NCBI GenBank assembly: GCA_944324675.1
Contig: CALUXE010000006.1
Span: 1 to 64,000, forward strand
Direction: 5' to 3'
Source: an uncultured Elusimicrobiales bacterium
GTDB taxonomy: Bacteria; Elusimicrobiota; Elusimicrobia; Elusimicrobiales; Elusimicrobiaceae
Length of the DNA stretch: 64,000 bases
How positions within the stretch are numbered: position 1 is the stretch's first letter; every line of letters begins with the position of its first letter. Below are positions 29,401 to 38,051 of the stretch, piece after piece. A program made the translations under genes and the position numbers. The notes below the pieces were generated by a model. That model searched no databases, was not told where the DNA came from, and was given only the letters and a program-made list of their open reading frames with translations.

Positions 29401-30734
29401 TGGATAACAACCCTTTAGCGAATATTCTGCAGTCACCCGAACTCAGGAAGAGGATATTATTTGTAATAATAGCTCTGGCGGTGTTTCGGGTGGCCGCTGT
29501 AGTTCCGATACCCGGCATCAACGCAGATGCCATAGCCAGCTTCTTTAAGCAGCACGAAGGCGGCATGTTGGGGTTTCTCAACATATTCTCCGGCGGCGCT
29601 TTGGGAAGATTTTCCATATTGGCTTTGGGTATTATGCCTTATATCAACGCGTCCATCATTATGGGCTTGGTAAAAGGCGCGCATATCTTCCCTGCTTTGG
29701 ACAAGCTTAGCAAGGAAGGGGAATACGGCCGCAGAAAGGAAAACCAAATCACCAGAGTGTTCGGTTTGGTTTTGGCATTACTGCAGGGTTTTGGTCTTAC
29801 GGTCGCGATAACGAAGATGTCCGCTCCGGGCGGATTGGCGATAGTCATAGATCCGTCATGGACTTTTATTTGGACGACTACTCTTACTTTAGCCGCGGGG
29901 ACGATGTTCCTTATGTGGCTGGGCGAGCAGATGACGGAGAAGGGCATCGGCAACGGTATATCGTTAATCATCTTTGCCGGCATAGTTGAGCGTTTGCCTT
30001 CCGCCATTTACACTTTGGTGGAATTGGTCAGAAGCGAGGAAATGCAGCTTATAACGGCGCTTATCATAATAGCCTTGGTGGTAGTGATAATGGGGTTGGT
30101 CGTTTGGGTGGAAACCGCCCAAAGGCAGATCCCTGTACAGTACGCCAAGAGAATGGTGGGCAACAAGATGTACGGCGGGAAAACGAGCTATCTTCCTTTG
30201 AAGATAGATCAGTCCGGCGTAATTGCGGTAATCTTCGCGATGTCGATACTTTCTATGCCGTTGACAATAGCTCAGTTTATGCCGGAATCGCGCTGGGCTC
30301 AAGTGGTAATGGACTGGATGGGCCGCGGCCATATAACCTATATGGCTGTATATGTAGCTTTAATTATATTCTTCTGCTATTTCTATAATTCCATGACATT
30401 TAATCCTAAGGATATGGCGGAGAATATGAAGAAATGGGGCGGTTTTATACCGGGTATACGCCCGGGCGAGCCGACGCAGAAATACATAGAATGGGTAATG
30501 AACAGGATAACGTTGTCAGGGGCGGTGTTTGTATCCTTGATAGCGGTGTTGCCGGACTTTTTGAGGGCGAAGTTCAATGTCCCTTTCTATTTCGGCGGTA
30601 CGGCCCTGTTGATCGTGGTAGGCGTAGCGTTAGATACGGTCGGGCAGGTGCAGGCCCATTTGCTGGCGCACAATTATCAGCCTTTGATGAAAGGGCGCGG
30701 TATAAAAGGGCGCTGGTTTAACGTAGGCGAATAA
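29400..30734 (+). CDS. secY: protein translocase subunit SecY
   Basis: 444-residue channel of the Sec translocon with ten hydrophobic helices. RILFVIIALAVFRVAAVVPI forms the first helix; SGGALGRFSILALGIMPYIN and the cytoplasmic loop QRQIPVQYAKRMVG are canonical, and it ends in KGRGIKGRWFNVGE. It overlaps rplO by 1 nt (TAATG). Located in the spc operon as in most bacteria. Confidence 0.98.
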   Translation: MDNNPLANILQSPELRKRILFVIIALAVFRVAAVVPIPGINADAIASFFKQHEGGMLGFLNIFSGGALGRFSILALGIMPYINASIIMGLVKGAHIFPALDKLSKEGEYGRRKENQITRVFGLVLALLQGFGLTVAITKMSAPGGLAIVIDPSWTFIWTTTLTLAAGTMFLMWLGEQMTEKGIGNGISLIIFAGIVERLPSAIYTLVELVRSEEMQLITALIIIALVVVIMGLVVWVETAQRQIPVQYAKRMVGNKMYGGKTSYLPLKIDQSGVIAVIFAMSILSMPLTIAQFMPESRWAQVVMDWMGRGHITYMAVYVALIIFFCYFYNSMTFNPKDMAENMKKWGGFIPGIRPGEPTQKYIEWVMNRITLSGAVFVSLIAVLPDFLRAKFNVPFYFGGTALLIVVGVALDTVGQVQAHLLAHNYQPLMKGRGIKGRWFNVGE

Positions 30735-30761
30735 AGCAGGCGTTAAAAGATTTGGAGTAAG

Positions 30762-30791
30762 GCTCGGCCTTCCATTAAAGGGAGGCCGAGC
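30762..30791 (+). promoter_or_regulatory. secY-adk intergenic hairpin
   Basis: GCTCGGCCTTCC (30762-30773) pairs with GGGAGGCCGAGC (30780-30791), 12 bp with one wobble and an ATTAAA loop. There is no T-run, so it is probably an mRNA-processing or stability element separating secY from adk-map. Confidence 0.6.
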
Positions 30792-30828
30792 GATAAAGCG
30801 GTAAAGAAAGCAGGGCCAAGGTGTGAAA

Positions 30829-31479
30829 ATGAATATTGTTTTGCTTGGATTTCCGGGCGCGGGCAAAGGCACGCAAGCGGAAAAACTGGTAGAAAAATAT
30901 GATTTTAGGCATATTTCCACGGGGGACCTTATCCGTCAGGAAATAGCCCAAGGCACGCCTTTAGGCAAAGAAGTGGAAGCCACGATAGAAAGCGGCAATT
31001 TGGCGTCCGATGATATGATAATCAGCATCCTTGTCAAGGCTATTAAGGACGAGAAACGCGGCGTAATATTCGACGGCTTTCCTAGAACGATAGCTCAGGC
31101 GGAGATGCTGGACGCTTATTTAGCGCGGCGCGGCGCTCAGGTGGACGCGGCGGTGCTGATAAAATTGAGCGAGGCGGAAGTATTAAAGAGGATAACTTCG
31201 CGCAGAGTATGCCAAGAATGCGGAGCGGTCTATAATACCAACGCCGAAGGCTACAGCGGCAAATGCGGCAAATGCGGCGGCGCCTTGTATATAAGGCCCG
31301 ACGACGACGAGCGAAGCGCGCGGCACAGGCTTGAGGTATTCCATAAGGAAACACAGCCTCTTATAGAATATTACGAAAGAGGCAGCAAATGCAAGGGCGT
31401 TGACGGAAGCGGAAGCATAGATAGCGTCTTTAAAGAGATAGAAACAGCGTTGGGACTGTCAAAAGGCGAAGAAAAATGA
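30829..31479 (+). CDS. adk: adenylate kinase
   Basis: 216-residue enzyme catalysing ATP + AMP to 2 ADP. The P-loop GFPGAGKGTQ is at residues 7-16, the AMP site includes HISTGDLIRQE and DGFPRTIAQAE. The LID domain is the long, zinc-binding type with CQEC and CGKC. The ATG at 30829 is preferred to the GTG at 30823 because AAGG (30817-30820) is well spaced only for the ATG. It overlaps map by 4 nt (ATGA). Confidence 0.97.
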   Translation: MNIVLLGFPGAGKGTQAEKLVEKYDFRHISTGDLIRQEIAQGTPLGKEVEATIESGNLASDDMIISILVKAIKDEKRGVIFDGFPRTIAQAEMLDAYLARRGAQVDAAVLIKLSEAEVLKRITSRRVCQECGAVYNTNAEGYSGKCGKCGGALYIRPDDDERSARHRLEVFHKETQPLIEYYERGSKCKGVDGSGSIDSVFKEIETALGLSKGEEK

Positions 31480-32222
31480 TAGAATTAAAGAGCAGCGAAG
31501 AAATAGAAAAGATGCTTGCGTCAGGCAAAATTGTTTCCAAAGTTCTAAAAGCAATGCAAGAGGAAGCGGTCGCCGGGGTATCAACTTGGCGGCTGGACCA
31601 GATTGCGGAGGAAATAATAAGGTCTGCCGGAGCGGTGCCGTCATTTCTCGGCTACGGCGGGTTCCCGGGCAGTATCTGCGCTTCAGTAAATGAAGAGGTG
31701 GTACACGGGATACCTTCTAAGCGGAGAATACTTAAAGAAGGCGATATAGTCGGAATAGATGTAGGCGCCTATTTAAACGGGTTTCACGCTGACGCGGCTC
31801 TCACCGTACCCGTAGGGAAAGTTTCAGGCGAGGCTAAGCGGCTTCTTGGTACAACCAGGAAAGCATTGCATAAAGCAATAGAGCTAATAAAGCCGGGTAT
31901 ACATCTTGGCGATGTATCACACGCGGTGGAAACTTATGCTGCGGAAGGTAAGCTGGGTATAGTCAGGGACTACTGCGGCCATGGAGTAGGCCGTAGATTA
32001 CACGAGGATCCATGCGTTCTCAACTTCGGAAGAAAGGGAACGGGGCCGATATTAAAGGCCGGAATGGTGCTCGCGATAGAGCCCATGCTTAATCTAGGTG
32101 GAGATGAAGTGGAAGTTTTAGACAATGACTGGACCGTAGTAACGAAAGACGGCAGTTTATCTGCCCATTTTGAGCATACGGTAGCGGTAACGGAAAACGG
32201 GCATCTTATACTGACGGCCTAA
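31476..32222 (+). CDS. map: methionine aminopeptidase, type I
   Basis: 248-residue dinuclear metalloprotease that removes initiator methionine. Metal ligands fall in GIDVGAYLNGFHADAALT (two Asp), CGHGVGRRLHEDP (His), AIEPML (Glu) and FEHTVAVT (Glu). There is no N-terminal zinc-finger extension, so it is type Ia. It overlaps adk by 4 nt and precedes infA by 62 nt. Confidence 0.97.
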   Translation: MIELKSSEEIEKMLASGKIVSKVLKAMQEEAVAGVSTWRLDQIAEEIIRSAGAVPSFLGYGGFPGSICASVNEEVVHGIPSKRRILKEGDIVGIDVGAYLNGFHADAALTVPVGKVSGEAKRLLGTTRKALHKAIELIKPGIHLGDVSHAVETYAAEGKLGIVRDYCGHGVGRRLHEDPCVLNFGRKGTGPILKAGMVLAIEPMLNLGGDEVEVLDNDWTVVTKDGSLSAHFEHTVAVTENGHLILTA

Positions 32223-32284
32223 TGCCGGCAAATAAGGCCCTATGCCAAAGGATACAAAGGGAGGACTAAAGCCCACGGGCAAGT

Positions 32285-32497
32285 ATGAGCGACAAGATAG
32301 AAGTTGAAGGAAAGATACTGGAAGCTTTGCCGAACGCTATGTTTAAGGTAGAGATAGCGGGCGGTAAAGTGATATTGGGGCATATATCAGGAAAGATGAG
32401 GATGTTCCATATCAGAATATTGCCCGGGGACAAGGTAAAGCTGGAGCTTTCCCCCTACGACTTAACCAAAGGCAGAATAATCTACCGGGAGAAATAA
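32285..32497 (+). CDS. infA: translation initiation factor IF-1
   Basis: 70-residue OB-fold protein that blocks the A site during initiation. [18 protein letters not shown] and [20 protein letters not shown] are canonical, ending in [13 protein letters not shown]. It directly abuts rpmJ: the infA TAA ends one base before the rpmJ ATG. Confidence 0.98.
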   Translation: MSDKIEVEGKILEALPNAMFKVEIAGGKVILGHISGKMRMFHIRILPGDKVKLELSPYDLTKGRIIYREK

Positions 32498-32611
32498 ATG
32501 AAAGTCAGAGCAAGCGTAAAGAAGATATGTCAGAAATGCAAAATCGTTAAAAGAAACGGTGTAGTGCGCGTAGTATGCCCCATAGCGAAGCATAAACAGC
32601 GCCAAGGTTAA
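32498..32611 (+). CDS. rpmJ: ribosomal protein bL36
   Basis: 37-residue zinc-ribbon protein of the large subunit: [20 protein letters not shown] then [17 protein letters not shown]. The ligands C11, C14, C27 and H32 are all present, so it is the zinc-binding (C+) form. It begins immediately after the infA stop; GGGAGAAA in the infA end is the ribosome-binding site. It is too short for a typical gene-length cut-off. Confidence 0.95.
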   Translation: MKVRASVKKICQKCKIVKRNGVVRVVCPIAKHKQRQG

Positions 32612-32633
32612 TAAACAGGAGTCTTAAAACAAT

Positions 32634-33014
32634 ATGGCAAGAATCGCAGGTATAGATTTACCAAAGAACAAGAGGATAGACATTGCTTTGCAATATGTCT
32701 ATGGGATCGGCCCGAAAATCGCTAAAGAGATTTTAGGGAAAGTAGAAGGGCAGATAGAAGCCTCCACCAGAGTTAAGGATTTAACCGAGCAGCAGGCCGG
32801 TTTGCTTAACACCATTTTGCAGAAGGAATACAAAGTGGAAGGCGAACTTAGGCGCGAAGTGGCGCAGAATATCCACAGGCTGATTGAGACCGGTTCTTAC
32901 AGAGGCAACAGACACAGAAGGAACCTCCCCGCGCGCGGGCAGAGAACCAAGACCAACAGCAGGACCAGACGCGGCCGCAGAAAGACGGTGGGCGCAAAAG
33001 TAAAGGCAGCATAA
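32634..33014 (+). CDS. rpsM: ribosomal protein uS13
   Basis: 126-residue head protein contacting the P-site tRNA and subunit bridges. [20 protein letters not shown] and the C-terminal [20 protein letters not shown] are canonical. AGGAG lies 12 nt upstream of the ATG, a rather long spacing. First gene of the alpha-type segment. Confidence 0.97.
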   Translation: MARIAGIDLPKNKRIDIALQYVYGIGPKIAKEILGKVEGQIEASTRVKDLTEQQAGLLNTILQKEYKVEGELRREVAQNIHRLIETGSYRGNRHRRNLPARGQRTKTNSRTRRGRRKTVGAKVKAA

Positions 33015-33040
33015 AAAATTTTTAAAAGTCAGGTAAAAAC

Positions 33041-33469
33041 ATGGCAGAAGAAATAAAGAAAGAAACAAACAGCACGACCGTACCGGCAGCGGCCGGTAAA
33101 GGCAAGAAGAAAGCAGCTAAAGCGCCTGCGCACGGAGTAGTGCACATAAGCTGCTCATTTAACAACACGATTGTAACCGTAACCGACGACAAAGGCGGGA
33201 CGATAGTATGGTCCACCTCCGGCTCGCACGGTTTTAAAGGCACCAAGAAAGGCACACCGTTTGCCGCACAGGTAACCTGCAACAAAGTAGGCGAGAAAGC
33301 GGTAGCGTTGGGCATGAGAGAAGTCGCCGTAAAGGTATGCGGCCCCGGCCAGGGCAGGGAAACCGCAGTAAGAGCTTTGCAGCAGGCAGGGCTTATCGTT
33401 ACTTCCATTAAGGACGTAACGCCGATACCGCACAATGGTTGCAGACCACCGAAAGCCAGGAGAGTATAG
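33041..33469 (+). CDS. rpsK: ribosomal protein uS11
   Basis: 142 residues with a non-canonical N-terminal stretch ([20 protein letters not shown]) of about 25 residues before [20 protein letters not shown]. The C-terminal [18 protein letters not shown] is standard. It lies at the mRNA exit side of the platform. The gap to rpsD is 4 nt. Confidence 0.97.
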   Translation: MAEEIKKETNSTTVPAAAGKGKKKAAKAPAHGVVHISCSFNNTIVTVTDDKGGTIVWSTSGSHGFKGTKKGTPFAAQVTCNKVGEKAVALGMREVAVKVCGPGQGRETAVRALQQAGLIVTSIKDVTPIPHNGCRPPKARRV

Positions 33470-33473
33470 TAAT

Positions 33474-34103
33474 ATGTCAAGATATACAGGACCGAGCTGC
33501 AAGAAATGCAGAAAGTTGGGTTGTAAATTATTTTTGAAAGGAACGAAGTGTTACAGCAACTGCGTAATGGACAAATTGGCCGGCGCGAAGAAAGGCAAAG
33601 GTATGCAGAGAAGGGCCAAGTTATCCGAATACGCGGTTCGTTTGCACGAGAAACAAAAAGCCAGATTTATTTCCGGCATGACGGAAGTTCCGTTTGCCAA
33701 TTTATTTGAGAAGGCGACGAAATCGGCCGGGCAGACAGGCGAGCAGTTCCTTAAATATTTGGAGACGAGACTCGACAACGTCGTAAAGAGAGCGGGTTTT
33801 GCATCTTCCTTAAGGAGCGCCAGGCAGATAGTATTGCACGGACACATCAAAGTGAACGACAAAGTAATCAATGTTCCTTCTTATCAGGTAAAAGTGGGCG
33901 ACAAGATAACCTTAGACGCCAAATTAGCCGCGAACGTAATGGTAAAGCAAGGCTTGGAAGACGCCGAAAAACGCGCTTTAAGACCGAGCTTTATTGAGTT
34001 TGACGCGAGCAAGAATACAGCCACATTGCTGAGATTTCCGGACAGAAGCGAAAGCAGCTATCCGGTAAACGATCAGCTGATAGTAGAACACTATTCCAAA
34101 TAA
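33474..34103 (+). CDS. rpsD: ribosomal protein uS4
   Basis: 209-residue assembly initiator of the 16S 5' domain. It has an N-terminal zinc site (CKKCRKLGCKLFLKG and a following CYSNC) and the S4 RNA-binding domain SLRSARQIVLHGHIKVNDKV. The ATG at 33474 is chosen because the family starts MSRYTGP; an upstream in-frame start lies inside rpsK. In E. coli S4 represses the alpha operon. Confidence 0.97.
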   Translation: MSRYTGPSCKKCRKLGCKLFLKGTKCYSNCVMDKLAGAKKGKGMQRRAKLSEYAVRLHEKQKARFISGMTEVPFANLFEKATKSAGQTGEQFLKYLETRLDNVVKRAGFASSLRSARQIVLHGHIKVNDKVINVPSYQVKVGDKITLDAKLAANVMVKQGLEDAEKRALRPSFIEFDASKNTATLLRFPDRSESSYPVNDQLIVEHYSK

Positions 34104-34115
34104 TTTGGAGGAACA

Positions 34116-35078
34116 ATGGCTTTTGATAATTTAGTATTACCTAAGGAAATAAAAGTAGAACAGGAAAGCGCCACATACGGCAAATTCATAGCGGAACCCT
34201 ATGAATCTGGCTTGGGGCATACCGTAGGTAATTCTTTGAGGAGGATTTTGCTTTCCGGCTTGGAAGGCGCGGCGGTAACCGCCGTGAAAGTGGAAGGCAC
34301 CACCCATGAGTACAGCACTATCCCCAATGTAAGGGAAGATGTTATACAGATACTTTTAAACTTGAAGAAGTTAAGAGTAAAGATGGAAAATTCTCAAAGA
34401 GAATACTTGACGCTTGAGGCCGATAAGCCCGGCGTAGTGACGGCGGCTGCCATCAAGGAAATCAGCGGCGTAGAGATTGTAAACAAAGACTTGCCGATAG
34501 TTACCTTGGAAGCCGGCGGCGCAATCAAGATGGAGATAGAAATATCCAGAGGCAAGGGTTACGGCGAGGAAGACACTAAAGCAACTAGGCCGGCCGGTTT
34601 TATGCCGATAGATTCGATCTTTTCTCCTATTTTGAAAGTACACTATGACGTAGAGCCCGCACGCGTCGGGCAGAAGACGGACTACGACAGGCTTATCTTG
34701 GAAATAACGACCGACGGCACTTTGGAACCTAGAAAAGCATTGCATAAAGCGGCGGTGCGCTTATCGCAGTCTTTGCACATCTTCACTATTGAGGGTGAAG
34801 AAATTCCCGCGGTGCAAGAGAGTGTAGAGGCGGAAGCGGCGGCGCCGACTGTTGGAAATGACAAGCTTGACGAAGTGTTGGACCAGCCGGTAGATTTGAT
34901 AGAGCTTTCTTCCAGATCATTAAATTGCCTTAAATCGGAAGACATCAAAACGGTGCGCGATTTGGTGGCCAAGACTGAGGGACAGCTGAAAATGGTAAAG
35001 AACTTCGGCGCGAGATCGCTTGACGAAGTGAAGGCAAAACTTGCCGAGATGAACCTTCATCTAGGGATGAAGTTTTAA
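34116..35078 (+). CDS. rpoA: RNA polymerase alpha subunit
   Basis: 320-residue subunit. The N-terminal dimerisation and assembly domain includes GLGHTVGNSLRRILLSGLEG and YSTIPNVREDVIQILLNLK. After an acidic linker (VEAEAAAPTVG, about 235-250) the C-terminal domain has ELSSRSLNCLKSEDIKTVRD and ARSLDEVKAKL, the helices that contact UP elements and activators. GGAGGA lies before the ATG. It is followed by rplQ, as in most bacteria. Confidence 0.98.
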   Translation: MAFDNLVLPKEIKVEQESATYGKFIAEPYESGLGHTVGNSLRRILLSGLEGAAVTAVKVEGTTHEYSTIPNVREDVIQILLNLKKLRVKMENSQREYLTLEADKPGVVTAAAIKEISGVEIVNKDLPIVTLEAGGAIKMEIEISRGKGYGEEDTKATRPAGFMPIDSIFSPILKVHYDVEPARVGQKTDYDRLILEITTDGTLEPRKALHKAAVRLSQSLHIFTIEGEEIPAVQESVEAEAAAPTVGNDKLDEVLDQPVDLIELSSRSLNCLKSEDIKTVRDLVAKTEGQLKMVKNFGARSLDEVKAKLAEMNLHLGMKF

Positions 35079-35101
35079 GGATATTAAGGAGTAATTTAAG
35101 T

Positions 35102-35446
35102 ATGATAAAGAATACGGGATACCGTAAATTGGGCAAGACGACCTCCCACAGGAAAGCGATGCTCAGCAATATGGCGGTAAGCATAGTACTGCACGAGGAA
35201 GTCAAAACGACATTGCCGAAAGCCAAAGAAGTAAGGCGCGAAGTTGAAGGGCTTATAACCTTAGCCAAAAACGGCGAAAAACTTGCGTTGAAGAACGCGG
35301 TAAACGACAAATTGGCTTATAAGAAATTGGTGGAAGTGCTTTCCGAAAGATACGCCAAGAGAGACGGCGGCTACACCCGCATATACAGAGCCGGAATCAG
35401 AAAGGGTGACAACGCCGAAGTAGCGATAATCAAATTGGTGGACTAA
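35102..35446 (+). CDS. rplQ: ribosomal protein bL17
   Basis: 114-residue tunnel-exit protein. The N-terminus is shortened before the usual [19 protein letters not shown]; the C-terminal [24 protein letters not shown] is typical. AAGGAG lies upstream of the ATG. Only 1 nt separates its stop from the mreB start. Confidence 0.97.
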   Translation: MIKNTGYRKLGKTTSHRKAMLSNMAVSIVLHEEVKTTLPKAKEVRREVEGLITLAKNGEKLALKNAVNDKLAYKKLVEVLSERYAKRDGGYTRIYRAGIRKGDNAEVAIIKLVD

Positions 35447-35447
35447 T

Positions 35448-36473
35448 ATGCTGATAGACTATTTAGGCGGACTGCTTTCTAACGATATGGGAATGGACCT
35501 TGGCACGGCCAACTGTCTGATATACGTAAAAGACAAGGGAATAGTGCTTAGGGAGCCTTCCGTAGTAGCGTTAGACAGAGACAGCGGCGAAGTGAAGGCT
35601 GTAGGCAGCAAAGCCAAGCAAATGCTTGGCAGGACGCCTGCCAATATAGTCGCAGTACGCCCGATGAAGAACGGCGTCATCGCCGATTTTGAAGTGACAC
35701 AGGAGATGATAAGATACTTCATCAGGAGCGTACATACCAGGAAGAGCCTGCTTAGGCCGAGAATAGTTATAGGGATACCATCGGATATAACCGGGGTGGA
35801 GCGCCGAGCGGTGGAAGACGCCGCGAAACAAGCGGGAGCCAGAGAGGTTTATCTTATAGAAGAGCCTATGGCTTCGGCGATGGGCGCCGATCTGCCTATA
35901 ACGGAGCCGCATGCCAGCATGATAGTTGATATCGGCGGCGGCACGACGGAAATAGCGGTAATATCTTTGGGCGGTATGGTAGTGGCCAAATCCATTGATA
36001 TAGCGGGCGACGAAATTACCGACTGCATTATCCAATATTTTAAGAAGAAGTATAATCTTATCATCGGCGAGACAACCGCCGAGGACGTAAAGATAAATAT
36101 CGGTTCGGTCTATCCTCTTGAGGAGGAAAAGACTATGGAAGTAAAGGGAAGGGACCAGACTCAGGGTTTGCCCAGAACGATGACGGTAACGTCCGAAGAG
36201 ATAAGACAGGCCTTGCTTGAGCCGGTCCGCGCGATAGTGGAACTGGTAAAAAGCACCTTGGAGGAGACTCCCCCCGAACTGGCTGCGGACTTGGTTGACC
36301 GCGGGATTGTGGTGGCGGGCGGCGGCTCTCTTTTGAGGGGAATAACCGAGCTTATCCGCAAAGAGACCGATATCCTAGTCCACAGAGCGGCGGATCCGTT
36401 AAGCTGCGTAGCTTTGGGAACGGGCAAATATTTGGAATTTCTTGCAGAAGGGAAATTTAAAAAGTTCCTGTAA
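35448..36473 (+). CDS. mreB: rod-shape determining protein MreB
   Basis: 341-residue bacterial actin that organises the elongasome under the inner membrane. Phosphate 1 ([15 protein letters not shown]), phosphate 2 ([17 protein letters not shown]) and adenosine (GGGSLLRGI) motifs are present. The N-terminus [15 protein letters not shown] may be the membrane-binding helix. Its ATG starts 1 nt after the rplQ stop, so it is likely transcribed at least partly with the alpha operon. A hairpin terminator follows, and mreC lies 200 nt downstream. Confidence 0.97.
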   Translation: MLIDYLGGLLSNDMGMDLGTANCLIYVKDKGIVLREPSVVALDRDSGEVKAVGSKAKQMLGRTPANIVAVRPMKNGVIADFEVTQEMIRYFIRSVHTRKSLLRPRIVIGIPSDITGVERRAVEDAAKQAGAREVYLIEEPMASAMGADLPITEPHASMIVDIGGGTTEIAVISLGGMVVAKSIDIAGDEITDCIIQYFKKKYNLIIGETTAEDVKINIGSVYPLEEEKTMEVKGRDQTQGLPRTMTVTSEEIRQALLEPVRAIVELVKSTLEETPPELAADLVDRGIVVAGGGSLLRGITELIRKETDILVHRAADPLSCVALGTGKYLEFLAEGKFKKFL

Positions 36474-36673
36474 TTGTTTTTAGTACTATAAAGCGGGAGC
36501 CGCCTTAATTTGAGGGGGTTCCCGCTTTCGCTTTATAAGATTTAGAGAGATATATTTTCTACGTATTCAAAAAGGTTTTATCCGCTTTGGGCGTTTGATT
36601 ATGATAAATGGCGGCAACGGTTTGCGGGTTTAGATGGATTAATTACAGTCAAAGAGGCTTGTTTTAAGGGGAT
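36474..36673 (+). terminator. mreB-mreC gap with terminator hairpin at 36490-36528
   Basis: AAAGCGGGAGCC (36490-36501) pairs with GGTTCCCGCTTT (36517-36528), 12 bp with one wobble, ending in TTT and a T-rich stretch. It probably limits read-through of the strong ribosomal transcript into mreC. The remaining A/T-rich 140 nt could hold a separate mreC promoter (a TATGAT near 36600), but no clear -35 was seen. Confidence 0.6.
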
Positions 36674-37546
36674 ATGGAAAAGAAAAAGAAGAATTTAACC
36701 GCGTATGAAAGGGGATACTCAAAGATATTGCCTTGCGTGTTTGTGATAATATCTTTGCTGATAATACTTTTGCCTTTACAGACGACGGTAAATTCCGTTA
36801 GAATGGTACTTTCGTATATATTTATACCGCAGTTAAGGGCATCACACGGGGTGACGCAGTATCTGGACGGAGTGAACGAAACGGTAGGCAATTTGCTTAA
36901 AGTAGCGGAAGAAAACGCGATACTTAAAGAGGAGATAGCTTTTTTGAAGATACAAACTTCGAAAATGGAGAGTTTGGAAAAAGAGAACGAGAGATTGACT
37001 TCGGCTTTAGCCCTAAGCAAACGGGAAAATTGGCGCGGAGTATGGGCTAAAGTAGCTTACAGGGAGCCTTCAAGGCGCGGCAGCGTGATAATAGACAAAG
37101 GTACGGACGACGGGGTGGAACTTCGTTCGCCGGTTATAGCTATACAAAACGGGTCGGCGGGCTTGGCGGGCAATGTAGTTGAGGTAACGCCCAAAACGGC
37201 AAAAGTTCTGCTGCTGAACGATGAGGATTTTTCCGCCGCGGCCAGAGTGGAAAGCAAAGCGGTGGAAGGGTTAATATCGGGGGACGGAAACAACGGGGTT
37301 AATTTGAAATATTTGCCATTGGAAAGCGCTGTGGAAAAGGGCGACAAAGTGTATACGTCTTCTTCCGGGGCGTTGTTTCCGGATGGAATACTGATAGGAG
37401 AAATACGGGAAACGGGATACGAAAGCAAGAGGAGTTACGACACTTCGCTTACTTCCGAAATAAGGCCGATTATCGATGTCGGAAGCGTTAAAGAGGTGTT
37501 TGTCATGCCCGCTTTAAAGCGTGGAAGAGAGGGCAAAGATGCTTAA
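36674..37546 (+). CDS. mreC: rod-shape determining protein MreC
   Basis: 290-residue bitopic protein linking MreB to PBP2. A short basic N-terminus leads to one membrane helix (about residues 18-38), a coiled coil (about 70-118, EENAILKEEIAFLKIQTSKM), then the periplasmic beta domains with IIDKGTDDGVELRSPVIA and the VEKGDKVYTSSSGALFPDGI motif. AAGGGGAT precedes the ATG. It overlaps mreD by 8 nt. Confidence 0.93.
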   Translation: MEKKKKNLTAYERGYSKILPCVFVIISLLIILLPLQTTVNSVRMVLSYIFIPQLRASHGVTQYLDGVNETVGNLLKVAEENAILKEEIAFLKIQTSKMESLEKENERLTSALALSKRENWRGVWAKVAYREPSRRGSVIIDKGTDDGVELRSPVIAIQNGSAGLAGNVVEVTPKTAKVLLLNDEDFSAAARVESKAVEGLISGDGNNGVNLKYLPLESAVEKGDKVYTSSSGALFPDGILIGEIRETGYESKRSYDTSLTSEIRPIIDVGSVKEVFVMPALKRGREGKDA

Positions 37547-38051
37547 ATTTTTAAACGTTTTCCTTATTTTCATGGTGGCTACGATACTAAACTGGACGGC
37601 GATAGAATTGTTTGCGCCGCTGGATATAAATATCGGGATAATGCTTATTTTTTCGATTATAATGGCGGGGGTATTGAGCGAGGGCGGCGGATATTGTTTC
37701 GCGTTTATGAGCGGTTTGTTTTTAGATTTTTTCAGCGCTACTTTGTTTGGCGGCTACGCCTTGGTTTTTACGCTGATAATGTTTATTTTCTATCGGATAG
37801 ACGATAAAATAGATTTTAGGGATATGGGCCCGCAGATAGTTATAACAGCCGCGCTTAATTTGTTATGCGTGGTTTTGTATGGAATAAGCGGGGTAATCTT
37901 TACCGGCGGTTTTTTGTGGCAGGGCCTTAAGAGCTTTATTATAGGCTCTCTCTTGACCGGTCTTTTTATGCCGTTCCTATACGTATTTGTAACGAAGTAT
38001 TTGCTTTTTAAAGTTTTTAAAGAAAATAATGAGAACAAAACCCTTTTTTAG
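37539..38051 (+). CDS. mreD: rod-shape determining protein MreD
   Basis: 170-residue protein with five or so hydrophobic segments, the expected MreD topology: FLNVFLIFMVATILNW, GIMLIFSIIMAGVL, GYCFAFMSGLFLDFFSA and two more. The SGLFLDFFSATLFGGYAL segment matches the family GLxxDxxSxxxxG pattern. The ATG at 37539 is chosen over a GTG at 37521, as GAGGGC lies just upstream. It overlaps mreC by 8 nt and PBP2 by 23 nt. Confidence 0.9.
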   Translation: MLKFLNVFLIFMVATILNWTAIELFAPLDINIGIMLIFSIIMAGVLSEGGGYCFAFMSGLFLDFFSATLFGGYALVFTLIMFIFYRIDDKIDFRDMGPQIVITAALNLLCVVLYGISGVIFTGGFLWQGLKSFIIGSLLTGLFMPFLYVFVTKYLLFKVFKENNENKTLF

